From Spirochaetia bacterium (GTDB lineage: Bacteria > Spirochaetota > Spirochaetia > Treponematales > Treponemataceae), in NCBI GenBank assembly GCA_900770075.1, contig CAAGIZ010000166.1, forward strand, positions 1-18,481: DNA of 18,481 nt, given 5' to 3'. The position numbers were made by a program, and so were the translations under genes. Shown here in pieces: positions 1-8,575 of this stretch (positions within the stretch are counted from its first letter, which is position 1; the number at the start of each line of letters is the position of its first letter). The notes beneath the pieces are model-generated. The model made no database searches and was not told the origin of the DNA. It saw only the letters and a program-made list of their open reading frames with translations.

Positions 1-62
1 CAGCCCCTTGTTGCCGAACGCCTCCGGCGGTGCTCCAATCCTTTGTCCGAAACCGCAGGCCG
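1..62. repeat. GC-rich palindromic repeat, copy A (partial)
   Basis: The window opens inside a dispersed repeat. The first 23 bases, beginning CAGCCCCTTGTTG, are identical to 1877-1899 in copy B, where they form the right arm of a hairpin. The left arm of this copy would lie outside the window. Positions 16-41 also match copy D (8361-8386) closely, including the GAACGCCTCCG and GCTCCAATCC blocks. The repeat sits just past the stop codon of the minus-strand gene at 71. Confidence 0.6.
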
Positions 63-70
63 TGCGCCCC

Positions 71-1699
71 TTACTCCTTCACAAACTTTTCCATCCTGCA
101 CACGTGGGTCTTTGTTTCTTCATCATAGTTTATGCCCACAAATAAAAGGTCGCCGCTGTAGTGTTCAAGGGAGGCAAAATATTTTTTCTCCTTTATCTGG
201 TTTACGGCAGTGCGTTCATCTCCATTGCGCTTTAACTCAATTATTATTGCAGGAACCCCTTCCACATAAGGAATAAAAGTTACATCGGCAAAACCTTTTC
301 CGGCAGTCATTTCCTTTACGATTGTGTATTTGTTCAGGGCGTAAATGTACGAAAGGTAAATTGCACACTGGAGCCCGTCTTCGCTGTTGTAGCTCCTGTT
401 GGAAGTTGCATGAATATGGGATAAATCCAAAGCCTCAGCCACCGCCTCTTCATCCCCTTCCAGAGTTGCCTGCAAAAGTTCCTTTGAGTGCTTTATAATC
501 TGGTTTGTGGTTTTGTATTCGTCGCAGTCTTCTACGGCATTTTCCCACTCCTGCCTTATTTCACCGTTGGGGATGCGGCAGGTTTTTTCTTTTTTGTCAT
601 ACACCAGATAACCCAGATGAATTAAATATGTAAAAACGTCATGCTTCGAAGTAAAATCAGTCATCGTGTTAAGGTATCTGGTAACATTTACATCAACACT
701 TTCACCGCCCAGCATACGCACAACATCATCCTGGGTGCCGTCAAAATTGGCCTGCAGGCGGTCTGTAATCACTTTATAAGTTGAAGTTTTTGACCAGTAG
801 TTTGCAAACTCCCGGGTCTCAATCAGTTTTACCACAGATTGAGGATTGTAAATTTCATAGAAAACTTCGGAAACATCGTTGTTGCCATCAATCACATTTC
901 TAGAAAGCCTGTAGCCGTCGTACCAGCGTTTACATTCTTCAAAGTCGATTTTATATTGCCTGCAAAGACCTTCAACCTCATCAGAAGTAAAACCCACAAA
1001 CTCCGAAAGTTCAAGGGCGTTGAGCATGGTGTATTCTTCAAAATTGTTCAGCTTAGATTGCACCCTGTCCCGCACAATAGGAAGAATTCCCGTCAAATAA
1101 GCAAGGGCAATGGCAGGTTTTAAAGTGTTGCTTTTAAAAAGCCCGTTCAGAAAATCAAGATATTCCGTAAAAAGCTCATCGGAAACAGCCCCGTTTACCT
1201 GTTCACGAACAAACACGTCATATTCATCAATCAATATGAAAAACTGTTCGCCAGTTTGGATAAAAATCTTAAGCATTCTGTCGGTAAACGATTCGTAGTC
1301 TTCAAATTTAATTTCCGGGAAGTTTTCAGAAATTTCCCGTTTTAATTTTAATTTTAAGTTTTTCAGAACATTTGGTCTGTCATCTGAATTCCTGTACTCC
1401 GAGTTAAGGTCAATCTTAATAAAATTGAATTTGTTCAGCTTGGACTCAAAATCCTCGTCCTGCCCGAATTTCAATTTTGAAAAAATCTCCCTGGAGTCGC
1501 ATCCTTTCGAGTAATAGGACGAAATAATATCCGTTGCAATGGTCTTCCCAAACCTCCGCGGACGGCTTACGCAGATGTACTTGTTCTGCTCGTCGATAAA
1601 ACGGTTCAAGGTTTTTAAAATCATCGTCTTGTCCACAAAAATCGGACGCTTTAATGTTTCTTCAAAATTCAAACTGTTCGGATTCAGATAAATTCCCAT
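71..1699 (-). CDS. AAA-ATPase-like protein with C-terminal PD-(D/E)XK nuclease domain
   Basis: This is a 542-residue predicted ATPase of the AAA-ATPase-like/PDDEXK_9 (DUF1703-type) family, common and multi-copy in gut anaerobes; its cellular role is not established. The N-terminal half has a Walker A-like PRRFGKT with Lys near residue 52 and a Walker B ending in DEYD at 158-161. The C-terminal domain has the nuclease signature: Asp472 in GFADV, then Glu488 and Lys490 in IIELK. The start at 1699 is chosen because a GGAGG site (1705-1709) precedes it and homology begins there. The frame stays open back to 1975, but that part translates a palindromic repeat and the neighbour's terminator. An extended -10 sits just upstream. 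The gene lies between repeat copies A and B, which fits an accessory or mobile gene. The family call is firm; whether it acts as a nuclease, in defence or otherwise, is unknown. Confidence 0.87.
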   Translation of the reverse strand: MGIYLNPNSLNFEETLKRPIFVDKTMILKTLNRFIDEQNKYICVSRPRRFGKTIATDIISSYYSKGCDSREIFSKLKFGQDEDFESKLNKFNFIKIDLNSEYRNSDDRPNVLKNLKLKLKREISENFPEIKFEDYESFTDRMLKIFIQTGEQFFILIDEYDVFVREQVNGAVSDELFTEYLDFLNGLFKSNTLKPAIALAYLTGILPIVRDRVQSKLNNFEEYTMLNALELSEFVGFTSDEVEGLCRQYKIDFEECKRWYDGYRLSRNVIDGNNDVSEVFYEIYNPQSVVKLIETREFANYWSKTSTYKVITDRLQANFDGTQDDVVRMLGGESVDVNVTRYLNTMTDFTSKHDVFTYLIHLGYLVYDKKEKTCRIPNGEIRQEWENAVEDCDEYKTTNQIIKHSKELLQATLEGDEEAVAEALDLSHIHATSNRSYNSEDGLQCAIYLSYIYALNKYTIVKEMTAGKGFADVTFIPYVEGVPAIIIELKRNGDERTAVNQIKEKKYFASLEHYSGDLLFVGINYDEETKTHVCRMEKFVKE

Positions 1700-1713
1700 A
1701 AAAACCTCCGCTC

Positions 1714-1728
1714 TCCCGAAAGTATACC
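1714..1728 (-). promoter_or_regulatory. Predicted extended -10 promoter of the AAA-ATPase gene
   Basis: On the minus strand the sequence TGGTATACT gives an extended -10 (TATACT at 1726-1721 with TG one base upstream). Seven bases on is an A at 1714, a likely transcription start, leaving a 15-nt leader that contains the GGAGG at 1705-1709. No good -35 is visible, as is usual for extended -10 promoters. Sequence inspection only. Confidence 0.5.
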
Positions 1729-1768
1729 ACACAGAAAAGTTTTTAACTATATTCAGTTTTTTCTTCCG

Positions 1769-1935
1769 GCCGTGCCCCTCCATTGCGCCGGTAAAGCCGG
1801 CTCCATTGCGGGTCGCTATGTCCGACCTTCCGCTTCCGCTCCATTCCACAACAAGGGGCTGCCCAAAAAAATTGGTCAGCCCCTTGTTGCCGAACGCCTT
1901 GCGGCGGGTCTCCCAGCGCTCACGGAATCCCAGCC
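1769..1935. repeat. GC-rich palindromic repeat, copy B
   Basis: The intergenic stretch 1700-2010 holds a promoter, this repeat and a terminator, and no gene. The repeat contains a perfect 13-bp hairpin, CAACAAGGGGCTG (1849-1861) against CAGCCCCTTGTTG (1877-1889), around an A-rich loop. Left of it are blocks shared with copies D and F in reverse complement (GCTTCCGCTCCATT). Right of it the sequence matches copy A. The modular arrangement of shared blocks suggests a composite REP/BIME-like element. Confidence 0.65.
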
Positions 1936-1954
1936 CCACAAAAACCCACACCGC

Positions 1955-1988
1955 AAAAAAAAGCCCCTCCGCCAAAGCAAAGGGGCTT
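1955..1988 (-). terminator. Intrinsic terminator of the pectinase gene
   Basis: On the minus strand AAGCCCCT (1988-1981) pairs with AGGGGCTT (1968-1961), and the 3' side runs straight into a tract of eight T residues (1962-1955). It lies 23 bases past the stop codon of the pectinesterase/pectate lyase gene, the textbook position and shape for a Rho-independent terminator. Confidence 0.88.
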
Positions 1989-2010
1989 ACCGCAATTATT
2001 TACGAAAAAA

Positions 2011-5000
2011 CTACTGCACAACAGACAAAACGCCGGCACCAGCATTTTCCGGAATCAGCGTCGGTAAGTTAGCTGCTGGATCCGCAGTGTAGGTGTAACT
2101 TGGCGTGAAAGGCGCAGAATTTACATAAGTAAAGTAACTTGAGCTTGAATCTTTGTTTTTTGCGTTAATCACATTACCAGATTCATAAATCTGCGTATCT
2201 GCAACTTTGTTTACCCCATTTACACTTGAGGTTGCAGAATCTCCTTTATACGCATACTGCATGCCGGAAGAGAAGTTGTTATTTTCTGCAAAGATTTTTG
2301 CTTCACTTCTTACCTGAATTGCAGCAGACTGACTGTAATTGTCGCTTCCATCATCAAGTTTTACGCTACTGTCATAGTGATAGTAGTTGTTATATACATG
2401 GACATTTGTCATGCGGACAAACGGCAGACGCTGACCACAGTTAAAGAAGTAGTTGTGGTGCAGGGTTACCTGTCTTGTTCCGGTAAATGATTCCGTATCA
2501 CTTGAACCGATAAGCATTGTCTTGTCGTGAGCCGTAATCTTACAGTAGCTTACTACAACAGAAGATGCAGAACCTTTTATATCACAAAGTCCGTCATAAG
2601 TCTGCCATTTTTCAGAACCGCCGCTTATGGCAACTGTTTTGTACTTCATTGTATCTTTCAGCGTACAATGGTCAATCCAAATGTTGCTTGTAGTACCCTG
2701 AACAACAATACAGTCAAGCTGAGCATTAAAACCGTCATTTTTTTCATGATGAGGGAATGGATCGTAAGCGTCCTGAATCGTAAGGTTTCTGAGGGCAACA
2801 TTGGAAACACCGGAAATATTCAGGCTTCCGCCTTTAATTACCGCATCAGAACCAAGACCAATAATCATTGTATTTGACTTTGGCTTGACTACAACTTTTG
2901 TTCCATAAGCACTGTTTAATGCCCACATATTTTTCCCGTATTTAGATGACGGACTTGAAGAAGATTTATCATCTGTACTGGAAGTACATGCACCGGCATA
3001 TTTTTCAACAAAATCAGCATAAGATGTAAAAGTTGAATCTGTAGATTTCACAAACGCATCCAGTGCCGAAGTTGAACCGCCTGCTTCTGTCGGGAGCATT
3101 CCCTCGGAAAGGTCGATTGTACCGCTTACATAAACAATGTATCCGCCTGCTTCAACATACTTTTTAAAATCAGCTTTTGAAGAAACTGTAACGATTTTTG
3201 TCATTTTTGACACATCAATGTTTGCAAAACCTGTCGGCGTGTCGTTTTTAGAAATAACATTGCTGCCTGTTTCCCCGCCGCTTTCGCCGCTGCCAGAACC
3301 ACCGCTTTCAGAGCCGCCTGAACCACCTGTTCCTCCACTGCCGGAACCACCGCTAGAGGATCCACCTTTTTCAGTTACCACAACCTTATAAATGAAGAAC
3401 TCTTTTGAATTACCGTTAGCTCTTGCAATTTTGTAAGTTCCTGCCTCAGACAGCTCAACAGTCTCTTCATACTCAGTATTGTCAGCCGTACCTGTATTGT
3501 TATGAACAGGCCCGCTTACTGTTGCAGTCGTAGCAGTGTCTTTAAAGATTCCCCACTGAGAAGTAGAACCTGATGTTGTATTTGAATAAACGCTTGTTAC
3601 CGTAACGGTTGCAGCATAACTTGTTGTAAAGACAATGTTTCCAGTTGAATTTACCTTTAATTTTCCAGATGTAATTCCGCTCGCAGTAAAATAATCAGCC
3701 TCATCAACTTCATTAGAACCGCTGAAAGTCAGTGTATACGTTGTCTCCCCACTCTCGCTTCCGCCGCTTTCACCGCTTCCGCCGGAAGAGCTTCCTGTGC
3801 CTGTTACAGTAATTGAATGGATATAACAGTCGCCTGTTACTTCAAGAAGCACATAGGTATTTGTGTCTCCGCTCTGACCGCTTGAAACGGTTTCTGTTAC
3901 TGTCAAAGTTTCTGCATTTGATGTTGCAGCAGTTCCTCCAAGCGTAAATCCGTAATAGTTTCCAGAGTGAGTTACAACTTCAACTTTGTCACCAACAGAA
4001 GCAGGAATATAAACTTTAGAACCAGTGCCTGGATGATAGCAAGGACAGCCGCCGCTTCCACCAGCCTGAGAAATATAAAGTTTTACAGAAGAATCCTGTG
4101 TAGAAGCAAGATAGCCTGCACTTGGTTTATTATTGGTAACCATATCCCAAGAGTAAACTTTTGTTATCGTCTCCCCATCGTAATAATCTTTGGAATCGTC
4201 TGTATCAACACTCCAGCCTACTTCGGCTATAAAACCGTCAATATCCCAGTTAGAAGCAGTGTCTTTTTCAAACCGGGCAGAATCTACCATATAATTCCTG
4301 TTGAGGATTGCACGGCGGCCGGAATATTCCTTTTCTTCCGTATCTGCCGAAAGGGTGCCAATTTTTGACGCTTTTGAAGTATATTTCGAAGCGATATCTG
4401 CATCAACTTTCCAGCCGATATACTGCTGATCTGCCGTACCGTTTGCATCGCTACTAGAAAGAGCTGGTTCCAGATTTCCGTCTATAGTACAGTTTACAAA
4501 AGCTGCCTGATTGTACTGGTTATCTGGAGTGCTACTCCACGGGTTACGGAAAAGATAAGTTTTTTGATTGGCAGGAGCCGTAATCGAAGAATTAAAGACT
4601 ACGACGCCCTTTCCAGCCGTATTTCCAAGGTTGATTTTTGGAGCCGCAATGTATGTAGCGTGATTACTTGCCGCAGAATCGTAAACAGAAACGATTTCGC
4701 AGTTTTCGTACAGGGCAACTTTTCCGCCAGCTTCCATCCATATAAAGTCTACATCACCTTCAATATGGCAGTCGTAGAACCAACCCTTTCCAACCGTGCG
4801 TACTGTATCCTGATGAGAAATAAACGAACAGTTGTAAGCAGCAACATAGCCCGAAGCATTAAAGCCTAAAACTTCAGCCTGCATTGCAGAAACACCGGAG
4901 TGTTCTGAACGGAGCCAGTCAGATTCCAAAGTAAGGTTTTCGAGGATAAGGTTTCCAGTTCCCTTAAAAAGCAAAAGTTCCCGTGCATTCTGGGCAGAAC

Positions 5001-6045
5001 TTCCACCGTCTACCGGCATTGTACTTCCGTGTCCTTTAATTACAACATCCGTGCCATGCTTTGCACTTCCGCTTCCTGTAATTCTGATTGTACCGCTTCC
5101 GTTGTATACAAGACCGTTTTCTGCATAAGTTCCCGCAGGAAGGACAATCCTAAAATCCCCAGAACTACCGCAGTCCGCAAGAGCTGCAGCTACAGTGTCG
5201 TATTCACCTTTTTTAGAAGAGCTCGAAATACCGCTGTATACAGTAATCTTTGTAACTGTCGGCACAACAAATTTTGCACCTACAGTAACGGTATAAGTTG
5301 CCGTTTTTTCGTTTTTTCCGTCAGAAGCAGTAACTTTTACAGTAACAGACTGCTCCGTTTCCGTAGTGTTTTTGCCGGTAAGGGTATTTGATTTTGTTAC
5401 AGTTTGAGCTGCCCTGCCTGTAGTGCTTTCAAGTGAAGCAAAATCTGAGCCGTCTGTTATTTCCCAGGCGAACGAAATGGAAGGATTTCCTGTGTAAGTG
5501 GCTGTTGCCGTCAAATTTACAGTTCCCGTTGCAGAAACGCTGTTTGCTGCCGCCGTAATTGTAAGTTCAGTAAGTGCATCAGGGATTGAAACACCAACGG
5601 CCGCAATTGTTACAGAATATGTTGCAGAAACAGATTTTCCACCGTATGTGGCAGTAACATTTACAGTAACAGTCTGCGCGGTTTGCTCAGTGTTGTTGCC
5701 TGTAATGGAAACCGACGCACCTTCCGTTGCAGAAAGTGAAGCATAATTTGCGCCCCCGGTAATTTCCCACTTATAAGTAACAGACGAAGAATCTGCTGAA
5801 GCCTCTGTAAAAGTCGGTGTGGCAGTTAAGGAACCGCTTCCTTTCGCTTCGATTGCCGTCGCTCCGCTGACTGTTACGCTACTAATTTCAGGAGTCGTCT
5901 GCACCGGGTTGTCTATCGCCGGCGTATCGTCATCTTTGTCGTCGTCTTTGTCGTCCACAACACAGGACATCATAGCTCCTGCAAAAAGCAAGGCAAAAAG
6001 ACCCCATAAAATCTTCCTTTTTGAAAGTTTTTTAGAAAAAATCAT
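2011..6045 (-). CDS. Bifunctional pectin methylesterase (CE8) - pectate lyase (PL1) lipoprotein
   Basis: A 1344-residue surface enzyme that should remove methyl esters from pectin and then cleave the polygalacturonate by beta-elimination. Order: lipoprotein signal with Cys28 after LLFAGAMMS; an Asp/Lys-rich tether; two related Ig-like repeats (about 47-150 and 155-260); a CE8 domain (about 265-590) with Gln389, the QDT motif (Asp413), VDFIW (Asp433) and Arg500 before NPW; a beta-rich region (about 620-745); a Gly/Ser linker; a second beta-rich module (about 770-890); a longer Gly/Ser linker (892-929); and a PL1 domain to the C terminus with WIDH (1123-1126) and RLPFVR (1206-1211). The catalytic residues known for both families are present. 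The start has a GGAGG site at 6050-6054, 4 nt upstream. A terminator follows. The lipid anchor and acidic tether suggest attachment to the outer membrane; which face it occupies is inferred. Confidence 0.93.
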   Translation of the reverse strand: MIFSKKLSKRKILWGLFALLFAGAMMSCVVDDKDDDKDDDTPAIDNPVQTTPEISSVTVSGATAIEAKGSGSLTATPTFTEASADSSSVTYKWEITGGANYASLSATEGASVSITGNNTEQTAQTVTVNVTATYGGKSVSATYSVTIAAVGVSIPDALTELTITAAANSVSATGTVNLTATATYTGNPSISFAWEITDGSDFASLESTTGRAAQTVTKSNTLTGKNTTETEQSVTVKVTASDGKNEKTATYTVTVGAKFVVPTVTKITVYSGISSSSKKGEYDTVAAALADCGSSGDFRIVLPAGTYAENGLVYNGSGTIRITGSGSAKHGTDVVIKGHGSTMPVDGGSSAQNARELLLFKGTGNLILENLTLESDWLRSEHSGVSAMQAEVLGFNASGYVAAYNCSFISHQDTVRTVGKGWFYDCHIEGDVDFIWMEAGGKVALYENCEIVSVYDSAASNHATYIAAPKINLGNTAGKGVVVFNSSITAPANQKTYLFRNPWSSTPDNQYNQAAFVNCTIDGNLEPALSSSDANGTADQQYIGWKVDADIASKYTSKASKIGTLSADTEEKEYSGRRAILNRNYMVDSARFEKDTASNWDIDGFIAEVGWSVDTDDSKDYYDGETITKVYSWDMVTNNKPSAGYLASTQDSSVKLYISQAGGSGGCPCYHPGTGSKVYIPASVGDKVEVVTHSGNYYGFTLGGTAATSNAETLTVTETVSSGQSGDTNTYVLLEVTGDCYIHSITVTGTGSSSGGSGESGGSESGETTYTLTFSGSNEVDEADYFTASGITSGKLKVNSTGNIVFTTSYAATVTVTSVYSNTTSGSTSQWGIFKDTATTATVSGPVHNNTGTADNTEYEETVELSEAGTYKIARANGNSKEFFIYKVVVTEKGGSSSGGSGSGGTGGSGGSESGGSGSGESGGETGSNVISKNDTPTGFANIDVSKMTKIVTVSSKADFKKYVEAGGYIVYVSGTIDLSEGMLPTEAGGSTSALDAFVKSTDSTFTSYADFVEKYAGACTSSTDDKSSSSPSSKYGKNMWALNSAYGTKVVVKPKSNTMIIGLGSDAVIKGGSLNISGVSNVALRNLTIQDAYDPFPHHEKNDGFNAQLDCIVVQGTTSNIWIDHCTLKDTMKYKTVAISGGSEKWQTYDGLCDIKGSASSVVVSYCKITAHDKTMLIGSSDTESFTGTRQVTLHHNYFFNCGQRLPFVRMTNVHVYNNYYHYDSSVKLDDGSDNYSQSAAIQVRSEAKIFAENNNFSSGMQYAYKGDSATSSVNGVNKVADTQIYESGNVINAKNKDSSSSYFTYVNSAPFTPSYTYTADPAANLPTLIPENAGAGVLSVVQ
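5270..5905 (-). repeat. Two tandem Ig-like repeats inside the pectinase gene
   Basis: Two copies of about 100 codons follow the lipoprotein tether. They align through WEIT(G/D)G, an ASL(S/E) block, a TEQ(T/S) block and a closing ATY(S/T)VT strand, about 300 nt apart. They resemble bacterial Ig-like modules that space catalytic domains away from the membrane. Divergence shows that this is an old duplication. Confidence 0.7.
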
Positions 6046-6260
6046 CTTTCCTCCAGTTTTTTAGCACAAAAAAGTGTGCTTTGTTCTTCTCTTCCGTTTT
6101 GAAACTGCGTTGAAAAATATAAAAGCTTCTGCACCCGAAAATCCAAGTGCCCATTACAGTCCATTCTACTTTTTATCTAAACCGATACTAAACAGGATTT
6201 TGAGTATTTTCTATATAAAAATTCGTATTTTTCTATAAAATATACTTTTTAAACAAAGAA
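6046..6260. promoter_or_regulatory. A+T-rich upstream region of the pectinase gene with leader hairpin
   Basis: No gene is present. On the minus strand the 5' leader has a small hairpin, AGCACA (6080-6075) with TGTGCT (6068-6063), 8 bases upstream of the GGAGG site, so it could influence ribosome access. It has no T-run and is not a terminator. Several AT-rich -10-like hexamers lie between 6100 and 6260, but no convincing -35/-10 pair could be assigned. Confidence 0.35.
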
Positions 6261-6310
6261 TTAACTGTTATTGAACCGCTCAGTGCAAAAAAAAACGGTA
6301 TTTTGCGTAA

Positions 6311-6470
6311 GGGGCTGTAGCAGCGGCTGAGCCAGTGCGAAGCCGTTCGGCAATAAGCGGGGCTGTCCGTTTTTTTGGACAGCCCCGCTTATTGCCGAAT
6401 GGAGGCGCCCCGACGCCGGAACTGCGAAAGACCCGACCGGCCGCAAAGCGGACGGGGAGGCCCAAAAAAA
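6311..6470. repeat. GC-rich palindromic repeat, copy C, with 23-bp perfect hairpin
   Basis: The 3' side of the MBL-fold gene carries a perfect 23-bp inverted repeat: arm 6346-6368 (begins TTCGGCAATAAGC) and arm 6377-6399 (ends TTATTGCCGAA), with an 8-nt T-rich loop. The right arm resembles the CAGCCCCTTGTTGCCGAACG block of copies A and B. Flanking GC-rich sequence continues to about 6470. It may stall transcription from the minus-strand gene, but no T-run follows it on that strand. Confidence 0.65.
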
Positions 6471-6509
6471 GAAAAAAAACTTAGCTCAATCTTTTTTCTG
6501 CAACTTTTC

Positions 6510-8141
6510 CTATTCCAACTCGTAGGTTTCGCCGTATTTTACGATTTCGATGTGCTTAAAACCGTTGTCTTTTAAATATTTTTCCAGATATTCCTGGGCT
6601 TCTTTTTCGCCGTGTACCAGGAATATTTTTTTAAGGCGGCTGGTGTCTACCTGTTTAAGCCATTTTAAGGTTTCTTCGTAGTCGGCATGGGCAGAGAAGG
6701 CATTTATGGTTTCCACGTGGGCATTTACCTGATACCACTCGTCCATGATTTTTACTTCTTTTTCCCCGTCGCGGATTCTGCGTCCAAGGGTGTTTTCTGC
6801 CATATAGCCTACAATTAAAATCGTATTTTTCGGGTCGCTTATCCCATTTGCAAGGTGATGCACTACCCGCCCCGCTTCGCACATTCCGTCAGCAGAAATT
6901 ATAATCATAGGCCCCTGTTTCTGGTTCAGGGATTTTGATTCATCAACGCTGGTTATAAAGCTCAGCTGGTCGAATCCAAAAGGATTTTTATGCCTGTCCA
7001 AAAAGGCTTCTTCCACTTCCTGACTGTAACACTCCGGGTGTACCTGAAAGATACTCGTGGCATTTACAGCCATCGGAGAATCCACGTAAATAGGTATAGA
7101 AGGAATTTTCCGCTGGTCTACCAGAAGGTGCAGGTAGTAGACGATTTCCTGAGTGCGCTCAATGGCAAAGGACGGAATTATGATTTTACCCTTACGGTCG
7201 ATTGCCCGGCGGACAACCTTGCGCAGTTCTTCCATGGCAATTTCCGTGCCTTCGTGCTTGCGGTTGCCGTAGGTACTTTCCACAAAGATGTAATCTGGTG
7301 CCGGCATTTTTACGCTTGGGTCGCGGATAATCGGTTTTGAGCAGCGTCCCAAGTCGCCGGTATAAAGGATGCGGATTTCGTCTTTGCCTTCCCGCCTGTC
7401 ATAGCCGGAACGCCTTTCTTCGCCAGAATACATGGCCTGTTCCTCAGGAGTTGCCTTGCGGCGGTCAGAAACCTTCCTTCTTTCCGGGTCTTCCCCCTGT
7501 GCAATCCGTTCAGCCCTTTTTTCTGCAAGGGAATTTTTCCAGCCAAAAAGCTTGTTCCAGATGTTTACCTTTGAGGCAAGTGCTGTTTTTTTGGCTTCTC
7601 CACGCTGCCCTTTTATCGTTATAAAGGCAAAGGCAGAACCCAGAATGTGTCCAGCGTCAAAAAATTCCAGTTCCACGTCCGGTGCAATGTACATCTGACG
7701 GTTGTAACCCAGGGTTACGATTTGATTTTCCGCCTTTATGCAGTCTTTTTCCGAAAAAAGCGGCTGCCAGGTAAATTTTTCACCTTTTTTTTGAGCCTGC
7801 TTACGAAGATACTCCGCATCCCGTGCCTGAATTCTGGCAGAGTCCATCATCACAAGATCGGCCAGATCTCTGGTTGCAGGAGTGGCATAGATGTTGCCGT
7901 CGTACCCGTTTTTTGCCAGCATTGGCAGAAGTCCGCAGTGGTCATAGTGGGCATGAGTTAAAATTACCGTTTCTATTTTGTCCACAGGAATCTGAAAATT
8001 GCGGTTTTTTTCATCAGCAACAGCCCGCTTACCCTGAAAAGCTCCGCAATCAACCATAAAAGCCCGACCGTCAATCTCAAAAACATGTTTTGAACCGGTC
8101 ACTTCCTGAGCCGCACCGAGAGAATAACAAATAACCGACAT
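6510..8141 (-). CDS. Beta-CASP metallo-beta-lactamase-fold RNase-like protein
   Basis: A 543-residue cytoplasmic protein of the MBL/beta-CASP family related to CPSF-type RNA nucleases. The zinc-binding motif HAHYDH is complete (His63, His65, Asp67, His68). Later come DAGHILGSA, TGDLGR, VESTYGN (about 289-295), the beta-CASP stretch IPSFAIERTQE, the SADGMCEAGR motif (about 416-425), NAFSAHAD (479-486) and a terminal LVHGE, which together define the RMMBL RNA-processing group. Residues about 178-254 form an extra, strongly charged insertion between lactamase strands, with RRKVSDRRK and ERRSGYDRRE; most relatives lack it. The start is supported by GGAGG six bases upstream. It stands alone, between repeats on both sides. 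RNA substrate and endo- versus exonuclease action cannot be told from sequence. Confidence 0.9.
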   Translation of the reverse strand: MSVICYSLGAAQEVTGSKHVFEIDGRAFMVDCGAFQGKRAVADEKNRNFQIPVDKIETVILTHAHYDHCGLLPMLAKNGYDGNIYATPATRDLADLVMMDSARIQARDAEYLRKQAQKKGEKFTWQPLFSEKDCIKAENQIVTLGYNRQMYIAPDVELEFFDAGHILGSAFAFITIKGQRGEAKKTALASKVNIWNKLFGWKNSLAEKRAERIAQGEDPERRKVSDRRKATPEEQAMYSGEERRSGYDRREGKDEIRILYTGDLGRCSKPIIRDPSVKMPAPDYIFVESTYGNRKHEGTEIAMEELRKVVRRAIDRKGKIIIPSFAIERTQEIVYYLHLLVDQRKIPSIPIYVDSPMAVNATSIFQVHPECYSQEVEEAFLDRHKNPFGFDQLSFITSVDESKSLNQKQGPMIIISADGMCEAGRVVHHLANGISDPKNTILIVGYMAENTLGRRIRDGEKEVKIMDEWYQVNAHVETINAFSAHADYEETLKWLKQVDTSRLKKIFLVHGEKEAQEYLEKYLKDNGFKHIEIVKYGETYELE

Positions 8142-8284
8142 AAAACCTCCAGATTTCCGAATTATTTCCAGATTGTAGAAAAAAAATTACTGTAAAAAAT
8201 GTTCTCGGTTAATTTTAAGACTGACAGGAAAATTTAACAAGAATTTTTTTGGAGCACATCTGCGGAAGCAAAAAAAACTTACCG

Positions 8285-8400
8285 TCATAACCCCGCACTG
8301 CGGAAAAACCGGCTTTGCGCGGTTCCGCTACCGCTCCATTCCAACTGCCTGCGGCATTTGGAACGCCTCCGCCGCCGCTCCAATCCGGGCTAAGCCCCCG
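8285..8400. repeat. GC-rich palindromic repeat, copy D
   Basis: Shares GAACGCCTCCG and GCTCCAATCC blocks with copy A and the CGCTCCATTCCA block with copy B. In reverse complement it shares TAGCCCGGAT and GCGGAACC with copy F. It contains the small inverted repeat TTCCAA (8339-8344) / TTGGAA (8358-8363) with an inner GCC/GGC. Confidence 0.6.
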
Positions 8401-8415
8401 GGAAAGACACACACC

Positions 8416-8481
8416 TGTCATCCCGAATTTATTTCGGGATCTCTCTGTAAAAGGAGATGCTGAGACAAGCTCAGCATGACA
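8416..8481. repeat. Cloverleaf dispersed repeat of the 'HAELVSAS' type
   Basis: Outer arms TGTCAT (8416-8421) and ATGACA (8476-8481) enclose three small hairpins: TCCCGAA/TTCGGGA, TCTC/GAGA and TGCTGAG/CTCAGCA. Read on the minus strand it encodes HAELVSAS and then NKFGMT, a spurious peptide that I recall from many unrelated bacterial genomes, including Bacteroidetes, Rickettsiales and treponemes. It is a mobile palindromic repeat, not a gene; its mobility mechanism is not known to me. Confidence 0.8.
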
Positions 8482-8575
8482 AGGAAGTAGACCAGCCGCC
8501 CTCCAACAAAAAAAAATCAAACTTTTTTCCTCAAAAATGTCTAAAAAGTGAATTTTGATGACATTAAAAGATATA

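Noticed and set aside
1700..1975. N-terminal extension of the AAA-ATPase frame
   Set aside because: It translates a palindromic repeat and the neighbour's terminator, while a good ribosome site and the start of homology are at 1699.
2226..6064. Several plus-strand open frames opposite the pectinase gene
   Set aside because: All are antisense shadows of a long, well-supported gene and show no ribosome sites or family motifs.
6063..6080. Attenuator in the pectinase leader
   Set aside because: The 6-bp hairpin is short, has no T-run and no competing structure is visible. Recorded only as a leader hairpin.
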